Source: Geomonas agri (lineage in GTDB: Bacteria > Desulfobacterota > Desulfuromonadia > Geobacterales > Geobacteraceae). From it: a DNA stretch of 64,000 nt. The stretch covers positions 930,001 through 994,000 of the forward strand of contig NZ_JAINZO010000002.1 of assembly GCF_020179605.1 (NCBI RefSeq). Reading direction: 5' to 3'. Both the position numbers and the translations under genes were made by a program. Under the pieces are notes generated by a model that was given only the letters and a program-made list of their open reading frames with translations, ran no database searches and was not told the DNA's origin. Positions 9,155-17,194 of the stretch are shown in pieces (the first letter of the stretch is position 1; every line of letters begins with the position of its first letter).

Positions 9155-12100
9155 TCACTCCTCGATTCCCAGTACCTGCGACAGCCACTCGATCACGGGC
9201 CTTCTCTGCAGGTCGTCCCAGTAGAACTGGTTGGAATAGCTCCGCAAGCAGGCATAGCAACTTGCGTCCCAGTCGATGCAGGAACAGTCTTTTACTCTCC
9301 TGTAGGCCGAGCGCAACACGTCATCGATGTTCTGGACGATCCTGTCGATGTGCCCGGCTCCCCCGGGGATCCTGTCGTAGACGACGATTTCCCCAATGTA
9401 GCTCTCCTCGCTCCACCCGTGGTACGTCCCGTCGATGTCTCCCTGGGCAATCCCCAGGCAATCGGTGGCCCCGTTTATGAACGCGGCAAAGAGGGATCGC
9501 CAGAAGGCACCGCCCTCGACGAGGTTCGGGGGCTGGGGACAGCAACCCTGAAACCGTAGCTGCAGGACGTCCGTGACGATTTCGTGGGCAAGGTCCAGCG
9601 GCCTCGGCCTCCCGTTGCAGCGTGGTCCCCATGGCTTGTCGTGCCCGGGTGCCGTAGGCGGGGAGGTGAAGAATTTACCACACGTGGGACAGATCAGGAA
9701 GGACTTGAACTTGTTCCCACTGTTTGCCCTGAACAGTTTACCGCCCTTCTTGATCCCGTAAGTGATGCCTCCTACCTTGCTCTCGGCGAAGGAGTCGTAG
9801 TCGGCCCCCTCGAGCAGGAATACCTCCGACGTTCGCGGCGGTCGGAGCCTGCTCAGCCTCGGCATGGCAGGGGGATCCTCCATGCTGGTGGTAAAGCCGT
9901 CGGGGCGTATGTAATCCCGCGGGGCGCTTGCACCGAGGAACGAGGTGCCGCAGTTCGAGCAGGCGTCGGGTGGATCGTCCGTGACCCGCCCCGTTTCGAT
10001 CCTCCTGCACTCGCGGCAATTAATCCACCAGCGCAGGTCCGGTTGCCCCTTGAATTCCACCCCGGCGGAAGTGAAGAGCTTGCCGTCGGCAATTATCTCT
10101 GCCCCGGGTGCATACTCGGAAATCCCGACCTCCCGGTCTCGTTCCAGCCTCATCTTCTTGGCATAATCCGAGTCGAGCACCTTGAGCTTCACAATGTCCT
10201 GTGGGAAAGCGTAGCCCGGCAACCAGGAGCAGCTGCTCAGGAAGTCGATGAGCCTTTGCTTCAGGAACTGGCTCTGGAGCCTTTGCATTATGGACGCCTT
10301 GGTGGCGAGCTTGCGGCCAGTCTCGATATCACCGTTACCCATCAGCCGAATCGACTCCTTCGTCAGTTCCTCGATCTTTTCTGCAAATTGCTTGAGTTCC
10401 CCGGAAACGTGGTATACCCAGACCGACTTGTCACCCGTTGCAAGCGAGTCCACCGACGTCTCGAGGGCCACCCCGGGTCGTAGCGTGGAATCCCCGGGGA
10501 TGATGCTCGAAAGGTCCGTCTCGAGGGCTTTCCTCCTCTCGGCTGAAAGCACCCATGCCTTGTAGGTTTCGACGAGGGTGCTTCCTGCTATCCTTTCCAC
10601 AAAGAAATCTTGAAGACTCAGCTTGTCGAGGTTAACGCCGTTGGGGTTCCCGATCCCGCGTAGGAAGCATCCTAGTAGCAGGGAATTACAGTGGCGCTGG
10701 GCGAGGGGCACGTTCGCGGTGTTTATTATGGGGACGTGTACTTTCCCCGAGATGGCAAGAGTCGGCTCGTGGAAGTTATACTGGTCATGCGGGACATTGC
10801 GTGCAAAGGTCAGGGCCACGGAGACGCCGTCTTGCCTGCGCCCGGCCCGGCCCGTTCTCTGGATGTATGAGCTCGCGCTGGGGGGGAAATTGCGCAGCAT
10901 GACGGCCTTCAGGTCCCCAACGTCGATGCCCATTTCGAACGTCGTGGAGCTGCTCAGGACGTTCACCTTCCCCTCGTTGAATTGCTCCTGGTAGAATTTG
11001 CCCAGCTCGTTGGCAAGCTGGGCCGTGTGTTCGCGGACCTCGAGCGGCAGGGCCGGTTGCTTGAACCTTTTCCTGTAGTGGTTCGTCTCGAACCTGCTCT
11101 CGATCTCGTCCGGTGAAAGTTGCCGGGGCACCCCGCTGCAGCCTACCTTGGTGCAAAAGCCAAGGTTGCCAAGCGTGGTGACCTTCCCGCAGGTGTCGCA
11201 TGCGAAGAGAGTGGCACGGGTTGAGATGGCCAGGCGGTCGCGGTTCACCCTGTACTCCCCGGGGCAGGTGACCCCGACCTCGCTGAGCACCCCACCGGCT
11301 ATGAAGGCATCCCAGATTTTCAACAGCAGCGGCTTCAGGGTTTGTTCGTCGGAGAACTTGTCAAGGCCGAGTGCCCTGCACAGGATTCCCAGCTGCCTGG
11401 ACCCCTTCACTGACCGGTTGCGTCCCCTCGCGGGCCCGAGGTACGGGCTCCACCGGTAAAGTTGCCTGCAGTTGCTCGTGTTGACGTCGAGCCGTCCATT
11501 GTCGCTCAGGTGGAAGGTGTAGCTCGCTGGGCCGAAGGGTACCACATGCGGGTTGGCCTTCACGTGGGAAGGGAAGTCAACCGCGATTCGCTGGACCATT
11601 ATCTCGATGAGCGCGTGCAGCACCTGCCAGCCCCTTTCCTCGTCGATGCCGAAAAGTTCGGGCAACCTGTCCCTGAGTATTGATTTCCCGTTGGGAGTGT
11701 GGCTGATGGCCAGCGTTGCAATCCCCATCCCCGTCAAGGTCGTTTTCTGCTTCTGGGAGGAGCAGAAATGGCGGTAAAGGACGCGCTCTGCCTCGTACCG
11801 GGCCTCTTCCCTGTTGTCTTCCGAGGCCGTTGCCGCTGGTACCAGCCTGTAGAACGTAACGCCACGTTCCTTGTCCTTGAACACTATCGTCCCCATGCTT
11901 TCGAAGCCGTCCTCGTACGCAAGTGCAACCTTCCTGAACGAGACCGGCTTGCCCTCCCTGTCTTCCTCGGCATTCCTGATAGCCATTTCCAGGGGGCCTT
12001 GGAATGCGGTTTCGGCCGTGGTTTGCAGGAGGTAGGGGGCGAAAAAGGCCGCACGCTGGCGGGAATCCGAGAAAACGAGCAGTTTCCTGCCGTTTGCTGT

Positions 12101-14020
12101 CGCGTCTCGCCTCCGGGCGTCGTATGGCAGGTTCCTAACCATGGCTTCGGCCAGGACCGCCGTGGGTGCATCTTCCGAGGTCATGAATTCGCGGAGCACT
12201 GAGGGGAAGTTGCTGCCGCTCGTTCCGCCGCAGCTGGTACAGGTTGGTAATGCCCCTAGGTCGTTCTCCGTCGGGATAAGCTGGAGGGTCCGGTGAACGG
12301 GGGACTCGCAGCATGGGGGCATCTGGCTGCCTTCTGAGGCCTGGTTGCAGGAAAGGCACAGCGTCATGTTCTTGGCTTCGGCATCGGTTTCGCTGTCCTC
12401 GTCCGATCCCTCCTCGGCGTCATCCGCCCAGGTCAGGAGCTTGGTTACCTGGCTAGCCGAGGGATCCTGTGATTTCTTCCACTTCCCGTCTTCCAGGTAA
12501 ACGCGCACGACCGGTAACCCGCAATGCGTGCAGGTAAGGATCGGCAGGACCTTTTTCTCGCAGGTTGGGCAGGTATTCCTGTCGTCGAGGAAAAAATCGC
12601 TCCACCCGGTGTGTGCGTGCGCCCCCTTTGCCCCGCATCCGTCGTTCAGGCAAAGGGTAGCACCGGCAAGTCCCCTGCAGAAATAGTGTAACCTCGTTGG
12701 CAGCAGGGGCGCGTAGTCGGCCGATTTCTTGGCGTGTGCTCCCATCGTCACGAGCCACCTGATGATCCCCGTCGCTTCGCCTGTCTGCTCGAGGCCCAGA
12801 ATATCGCAGAGCTCCTCGAGCTTAACTGGCTTTTTCCTGCACTGGTCATGGATCTTGGCCAGGGGGGAGTAGTCGCAAAAAGCCTCGTACAGGATTTTCG
12901 GCACTGGCCGGGCAGCGACGTCGCCAGTGGGAAATCCTATTTCGCCCAGCTTTTTCGAAAGGGTTGTGGCATCTCCGAGGGCAACCTGCCACTCGGCGAA
13001 GCTAGTCCCGCCGATTTTTAGGACGAGGCTTTCAAGTGAAGGTTCGTCCTTCATGTTGTCGACGAACGAATTCACGGTTTCACCGGATAGCACGTCCTGT
13101 GCTTCAAAGTGGTTGCCTGTGAGGTCGGAGGCGAACCTGGCAACGTCTGGCTTCGCATTTTCTCCGTCACCGATCGTCGCACTGGTTAGGATGAACCTGA
13201 TCCCGTCATCCCGGTCACCCAGGTGGGTCTTTAGTCGCCTCATGAGCATCGCTATTTCGATACCCTGTGCCCCGCTGTAGGTGTGGGCCTCGTCGAGGAC
13301 TATGAACCGCAGCTTGTTTCGCACGAACAGCTCAGAGTCGGTTGGCCTGAGCAAGAGGTACTCGAGCATCGCGAAGTTGGTGAGCAGTATGTGCGGAGGT
13401 GATTCGCGGATTTCACTCCTGCTCCTACGCTCGTTGGGGAGGCCACCCTCCGCCTCGGCCCGTTCCTTGGTTTCTCCCGTGTAGCGACCGAAGGTAACCG
13501 TGGGCATCTCCCGTAGCAGGTCCCGGAGGCGGAAAAGCTGGTCGTTCGCGAGCGCGTTCAGTGGGTAGACGATGATGGCCCTCAGGCCGGGGGTCGGGTC
13601 CTTCAGAATCGAGTCCAGGATGGGGAGGAGGTAGCTCTCCGTTTTGCCGCTGCCGGTTCCCGTTGCAACCACCAGGTTCCGGCCCTTGGCCAGGAGGTTC
13701 ATCCCCTCGACCTGGTGGGAGTACAGCGGCCTGTCCGGGTCGAATACGTCGTGGGGAAGGTCGAGCATTCCCTTCGCGAGCTTGACGTCGTCCTGCCCGC
13801 CGACCAGTTGCCTCACGGACTGGGCTGGCCTGTAGCATGGTGTTGCGTGAACGTAGGGCCCGCGGACGATCTCGTACTCGTCGCCCAGTTTTGACAAGAA
13901 GGCATTCTTCAAGTCTTGGTCTTGGTCCGAGATCATGTTCGAGGTGAAAAGGTACCGCTTGTAGGTATCCTTGAGGTCCCGGTTGAACTCGATCGCGTCG
14001 ATTTCGCCAGCGAAAGGCAT
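9155..14020 (-). CDS. Large DEAH-box helicase with C-terminal DUF1998/MrfA-type Cys cluster (DruE/DpdJ-like)
   Basis: A 1621-aa superfamily 2 helicase. The N-terminal core has Walker A TGTGSGKT, DEAH in VLDEAHTYSGAQG, SAT in LTSATIGDG and motif VI QRTGRAGRR far downstream near residue 1030, with a long insertion between the RecA lobes. That insertion and the C-terminal half carry at least five CxxC pairs (for example CPTCEKK, CTHCGLP, CRECRR, CPTCGKF), so the protein is zinc-rich. The C-terminus DASCYACLRSYSNQFYW is the DUF1998/MrfA signature. Length and layout match DruE of Druantia and DpdJ more than DISARM, where the helicase and DUF1998 proteins are separate. I place the start at ATG 14020, after AGGGGGTAAGC and 2 nt past the previous stop, rather than 14095. 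It likely translocates on invader DNA. Confidence 0.88.
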   Translation of the reverse strand: MPFAGEIDAIEFNRDLKDTYKRYLFTSNMISDQDQDLKNAFLSKLGDEYEIVRGPYVHATPCYRPAQSVRQLVGGQDDVKLAKGMLDLPHDVFDPDRPLYSHQVEGMNLLAKGRNLVVATGTGSGKTESYLLPILDSILKDPTPGLRAIIVYPLNALANDQLFRLRDLLREMPTVTFGRYTGETKERAEAEGGLPNERRSRSEIRESPPHILLTNFAMLEYLLLRPTDSELFVRNKLRFIVLDEAHTYSGAQGIEIAMLMRRLKTHLGDRDDGIRFILTSATIGDGENAKPDVARFASDLTGNHFEAQDVLSGETVNSFVDNMKDEPSLESLVLKIGGTSFAEWQVALGDATTLSKKLGEIGFPTGDVAARPVPKILYEAFCDYSPLAKIHDQCRKKPVKLEELCDILGLEQTGEATGIIRWLVTMGAHAKKSADYAPLLPTRLHYFCRGLAGATLCLNDGCGAKGAHAHTGWSDFFLDDRNTCPTCEKKVLPILTCTHCGLPVVRVYLEDGKWKKSQDPSASQVTKLLTWADDAEEGSDEDSETDAEAKNMTLCLSCNQASEGSQMPPCCESPVHRTLQLIPTENDLGALPTCTSCGGTSGSNFPSVLREFMTSEDAPTAVLAEAMVRNLPYDARRRDATANGRKLLVFSDSRQRAAFFAPYLLQTTAETAFQGPLEMAIRNAEEDREGKPVSFRKVALAYEDGFESMGTIVFKDKERGVTFYRLVPAATASEDNREEARYEAERVLYRHFCSSQKQKTTLTGMGIATLAISHTPNGKSILRDRLPELFGIDEERGWQVLHALIEIMVQRIAVDFPSHVKANPHVVPFGPASYTFHLSDNGRLDVNTSNCRQLYRWSPYLGPARGRNRSVKGSRQLGILCRALGLDKFSDEQTLKPLLLKIWDAFIAGGVLSEVGVTCPGEYRVNRDRLAISTRATLFACDTCGKVTTLGNLGFCTKVGCSGVPRQLSPDEIESRFETNHYRKRFKQPALPLEVREHTAQLANELGKFYQEQFNEGKVNVLSSSTTFEMGIDVGDLKAVMLRNFPPSASSYIQRTGRAGRRQDGVSVALTFARNVPHDQYNFHEPTLAISGKVHVPIINTANVPLAQRHCNSLLLGCFLRGIGNPNGVNLDKLSLQDFFVERIAGSTLVETYKAWVLSAERRKALETDLSSIIPGDSTLRPGVALETSVDSLATGDKSVWVYHVSGELKQFAEKIEELTKESIRLMGNGDIETGRKLATKASIMQRLQSQFLKQRLIDFLSSCSWLPGYAFPQDIVKLKVLDSDYAKKMRLERDREVGISEYAPGAEIIADGKLFTSAGVEFKGQPDLRWWINCRECRRIETGRVTDDPPDACSNCGTSFLGASAPRDYIRPDGFTTSMEDPPAMPRLSRLRPPRTSEVFLLEGADYDSFAESKVGGITYGIKKGGKLFRANSGNKFKSFLICPTCGKFFTSPPTAPGHDKPWGPRCNGRPRPLDLAHEIVTDVLQLRFQGCCPQPPNLVEGGAFWRSLFAAFINGATDCLGIAQGDIDGTYHGWSEESYIGEIVVYDRIPGGAGHIDRIVQNIDDVLRSAYRRVKDCSCIDWDASCYACLRSYSNQFYWDDLQRRPVIEWLSQVLGIEE

Positions 14021-14022
14021 GC

Positions 14023-14349
14023 TTACCCCCTGTAAATTTCCCAGCACCTTCCCTCCGACGCGTGAGGACATTCCCGTATTATCGAGCACCTGCATTCGAA
14101 GTATAGCTTGTCACCCCTGGCCACGAGGCCAAAAGGGCGTTCGCGTTCGTCGTGAACCGAGCAGTGCATTCCGCGGTCGATTAACTTGAGCTGCCAATCC
14201 TGGAGGTGCACGTTGCTGAATCTTGCACCCTTTAGGATCGCGAGGGCCTTCAGGTCCTTAACCTTTTTGATGAAATTTGATTCGCCGAATGGGAATTCCC
14301 CGTCTAGGACGTAGACGTTGCTCTTGACCGACACGTTTGATTTTTCCAT
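14023..14349 (-). CDS. Small Cys-rich protein between Hsp70-like and helicase genes
   Basis: A 108-aa protein starting at ATG 14349, which shares one base with the stop of the Hsp70-like gene (TAATG). The C-terminal 30 residues contain four cysteines arranged C-x-C-x5-C-x7-C (FECRCSIIRECPHASEGRCW) and could bind zinc or an Fe-S centre; SWIM-type zinc fingers (CxC...CxH) are a loose resemblance, since CPH follows. A fifth Cys lies upstream in HCSVHD. The helicase gene starts 2 nt after its stop. The tight coupling on both sides suggests a dedicated subunit linking the Hsp70 module to the helicase. No family recognised. Confidence 0.75.
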   Translation of the reverse strand: MEKSNVSVKSNVYVLDGEFPFGESNFIKKVKDLKALAILKGARFSNVHLQDWQLKLIDRGMHCSVHDERERPFGLVARGDKLYFECRCSIIRECPHASEGRCWEIYRG

Positions 14350-15800
14350 TATTGGTGTCCTTCGAGGGGGAGGTGGTAAGTGAACAGCAGCTGGTCGTAT
14401 TCCCATGACCGCGTAGCGCTCTGCCCCTTGTGGTCGCTCCTGGCGGAGACCTTGAGAAAGAGGTCAGGGTCAATGGTGTACTCGACATTGATTGCCTCGT
14501 TTACGAAACCGTTGGTAGGGATTACGAGGCTGCCTACCCGCCGGCGACTCGATCCCGAAAATGCAAGGGGGGCGTTTCCCGGGGCCTTGTAGAAATTGAA
14601 GCAGGCACTCTGGGTATCCTCGACGATGCCGAAATTCAGGCTGTTACTCACGTGCTCGACCTCGGTGCCCTTGGAGATGATCGGGAAAAAAGAGCCGTCG
14701 CAGAGCTCGATGCCGATGTTGTCGTTGTTTACGTGGGCCCCTTGCAGGTGGTCGAGCATGGCGGCGCCCTGGGCAACCTCCCAGTCGGCCTCGGGGGACG
14801 GTGCGATCACCTCGCATGAAACGAGATCGACGATCCTTTCGTACAGGCTGGCTAGCTTGCTGCTTCCACCTACCATGAGGACGCAACCGAGCTCGTCGAA
14901 GCTCATCTTTGCTTCGGAGTTAACAGCTTGTTTCAAGCCATCGAGCACGGTCTCGATTTCGGGCGAAAGCAAGGACTTCATCGTGTCTAAGGTTAGCTTG
15001 ACCTTTAGGTTCCCCATTCCCCCGTAAGAGGGGAGCATGATGTCTGTGACCTCGCAGTTTCCGAGTTGCCTTTTTGCATCTTCTGCCTTTGCCAGGAGCC
15101 TGTCTCGTGACTTCACGTCGATCTCGTGGAATGGCACGCCGGCCTGCGCCGTCTTGAGGTGGTGGTTGTGGGCCCACTCCGCGATTTTGGCATCCAGGTT
15201 GTCGCCACCGAGCGGTATGCCGACGGCGGAGAGCTCCCGGACCTCCTTGCCCATTAGCTCAACGACCGAGATGTCCAGCGTGCCCCCGCCCCAGTCGAGG
15301 ACTGCGATCTTGGTCCACATTTTCACCTTGTCGTGGTTTTTCAGCAGGGCGGCGGTGGGCTCCGACACGAAGCTTGAAATCTTGATGCCGGCCTTCATTG
15401 CTGCTCGGCGCAGTTCTCGGCGCTTCGCGGGTGCAAAGCCTACGGGGATGGAAACAGTTGCTTCCGTCACCGTTCCGGCAACGGGCTCGATTTTATCAGC
15501 GAGGCCCTTGAAGACCTCGGCAGCTATGTCGAGCGGAAGCCAATCGTGCCCCCCTATTTTCCACACGTGGTTCGAGCCCAGGTAGCTTTTAGGGGAGGTG
15601 ATCACCTCGCAGGTCTCGCGAAGCGATTCTCTTTGCTGCCAGGCTTCGAATCCCCTGGCGACGACCCTCCCCGTTACCTTGTGTATCGCGACTATCGAGG
15701 GAAAGGGCCTGTCGCCGTGGCCAATTTTAACTGGTAACCCCCCAATCAATGCAACCGCTGCGCTGTTGGTGGTTCCGAAGTCGATGCCGAATACGTTCAT
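14349..15800 (-). CDS. Hsp70/DnaK-like ATPase of the defence operon
   Basis: A 483-aa actin/Hsp70-fold ATPase. Phosphate-1 motif FGIDFGTTNSAAVAL is at the very N-terminus, phosphate-2 VLDWGGGTLDISVVEL near residue 168, and adenosine motif VLMVGGSSKLASLY near 308. The protein is much shorter than DnaK (about 640 aa): the nucleotide-binding domain is complete, but only a reduced beta-sandwich-like tail of about 100 residues follows and the helical lid is missing. This makes it a specialised paralogue, not the housekeeping chaperone. The ATG overlaps the previous stop (ATGA) and the stop overlaps the next ATG. Plausible roles are ATP-gated assembly of the defence complex, or sensing of phage proteins; both are inference. 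Confidence 0.88.
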   Translation of the reverse strand: MNVFGIDFGTTNSAAVALIGGLPVKIGHGDRPFPSIVAIHKVTGRVVARGFEAWQQRESLRETCEVITSPKSYLGSNHVWKIGGHDWLPLDIAAEVFKGLADKIEPVAGTVTEATVSIPVGFAPAKRRELRRAAMKAGIKISSFVSEPTAALLKNHDKVKMWTKIAVLDWGGGTLDISVVELMGKEVRELSAVGIPLGGDNLDAKIAEWAHNHHLKTAQAGVPFHEIDVKSRDRLLAKAEDAKRQLGNCEVTDIMLPSYGGMGNLKVKLTLDTMKSLLSPEIETVLDGLKQAVNSEAKMSFDELGCVLMVGGSSKLASLYERIVDLVSCEVIAPSPEADWEVAQGAAMLDHLQGAHVNNDNIGIELCDGSFFPIISKGTEVEHVSNSLNFGIVEDTQSACFNFYKAPGNAPLAFSGSSRRRVGSLVIPTNGFVNEAINVEYTIDPDLFLKVSARSDHKGQSATRSWEYDQLLFTYHLPLEGHQ

Positions 15801-17194
15801 TGCCGTGCCTCCTGGATCTCGATCCCCTTGTCGCGGAGCTTCCTGAATATCGCGTTTAGGACGTGAACGTGGAAGTCAAAAATCTCGTCCTTTGGAAGGT
15901 GCGAGAGTTCAACGAATTGAGGCCGGAGGTCCATTTCGATGCTCCTTTTCAGTTCGCTGACCTTGTGCTCGGAGACGCTGTCTATTTTGCTCACTAGGCT
16001 TTCGACGTCTTGGTCGCGGGCATCCGACAATGCCGATAACTTGGCCTCGTACGACTTGATTTCCTGGCCAAGGCTTTCAATGTCTTTTTGCAAGGCGGCT
16101 ATCGCGTCATCTTTGGACCTGATAGTGGAGGTTAACGCGTGCTTTTCTTCTCGCAGGTCGCTGACCTTTTCCCTCAATTCGTCTATGACCTTTTTCTTGT
16201 TTTCCTTTCCTTCGTCGAGCTGGAGCCTGTCAGAATTCAACTGGATGATGCGCTTTCTCAGCGAGTCAATTTCCGTGGTCTTCGAAGCCAGTTCCGATTC
16301 GAGATTATTGAAGCACTCGCCCAGCATGGTCATGATATCGTTCGGTCCGGGCTGGGGGCAGACCGTGGTTTCCTTGCAGGGCGGCGGCTCGCTGCGTTCG
16401 ACCCGCGCGAGCTGGGAAGCAGCCTTGAAAGGATTTTCTGCATCGGGGTACAGGCTGGAAAAGAGCCCGCATATTTCCACCAGGTCGGGCAGCATCGAGA
16501 TGGTCCAGGTTTTTACGCAGTCGGCGATCATGTAGATCGACTGCTTGTCTAGCAGAGGGAATATATCGTGCTTGAGGAAAGACCTCGCGAGCTCGAGCTG
16601 TTTCGCGGGAAGTGCTGGGTCTCTCGTGCCGCCGTATGGACCGGTGGCCGCCACGAGGTGCTGGGCAAAAACCCTGGTTTCCTCGGCCCTCTGCTTCACG
16701 AAGAGCCCCTCGTAACGCGCCCCTTCACCTTGCAGCATGTGGGACTGGATGGACTTGCAAAGCTGGGGGCTTATCTCGCCTTGTTTGAGTTGCTTGGGCC
16801 CGTGTGTCCCGATGCTAACCAGGATGCGCAAGGCGTTGCTTGGGTCCAGCCCCTTGATCCTGGCTGCGATCCCTTCCCGTAACTCGGTGATGACCGTTCC
16901 CTTTGGGGTGCCGATTTTCTGCTTGTAAGCGTTTATTAGCAGCCCGGAGGCTCTCATCCGTGAATCGCTCCCCCAGTGCTCCCAGTTGGAGGAAACCGCG
17001 TTCACGATGGCTTCCGCGCTGTACCCGCGGGTCAAGCTGAACTCGAAACAGCGGCCGTCCATCAGCTTGGCAGCGAGCTCTGCCGTCGCCTTTTCATCGG
17101 GGCTTGCGTCATGCAAGGGTGGCACGCAGGTTTCTTTGTCCGTCCCCTCTTCAGGGCTGGTTACTGCGTTATTTTCTTGTTCTTGCTGTCCCAA
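15797..17194 (-). CDS. Coiled-coil protein next to Hsp70-like ATPase
   Basis: A 465-aa protein with a helical N-terminal half (residues about 40-255) and a long heptad-rich coiled coil from about 285 to 425 (repeats such as LREKVSDLREEKHAL and ELASKTTEIDSLRKRI). A short terminal region follows, with LPKDEIFDFHVHVLNAIF. It overlaps the end of the upstream 957-aa gene by 26 nt and its stop overlaps the Hsp70-like ATG. A long coiled coil followed by a small C-terminal domain beside an Hsp70 is the general layout of a GrpE-type exchange factor or dedicated co-chaperone; I see no clear GrpE signature, so this is only a hypothesis. No catalytic motif seen. Confidence 0.75.
   Translation of the reverse strand: MGQQEQENNAVTSPEEGTDKETCVPPLHDASPDEKATAELAAKLMDGRCFEFSLTRGYSAEAIVNAVSSNWEHWGSDSRMRASGLLINAYKQKIGTPKGTVITELREGIAARIKGLDPSNALRILVSIGTHGPKQLKQGEISPQLCKSIQSHMLQGEGARYEGLFVKQRAEETRVFAQHLVAATGPYGGTRDPALPAKQLELARSFLKHDIFPLLDKQSIYMIADCVKTWTISMLPDLVEICGLFSSLYPDAENPFKAASQLARVERSEPPPCKETTVCPQPGPNDIMTMLGECFNNLESELASKTTEIDSLRKRIIQLNSDRLQLDEGKENKKKVIDELREKVSDLREEKHALTSTIRSKDDAIAALQKDIESLGQEIKSYEAKLSALSDARDQDVESLVSKIDSVSEHKVSELKRSIEMDLRPQFVELSHLPKDEIFDFHVHVLNAIFRKLRDKGIEIQEARQ

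Noticed and set aside
14349-15800. Hsp70-like gene considered as housekeeping dnaK
   Set aside because: It lacks the lid and most of the substrate domain, has no grpE or dnaJ next to it, and is translationally coupled to defence genes on both sides.
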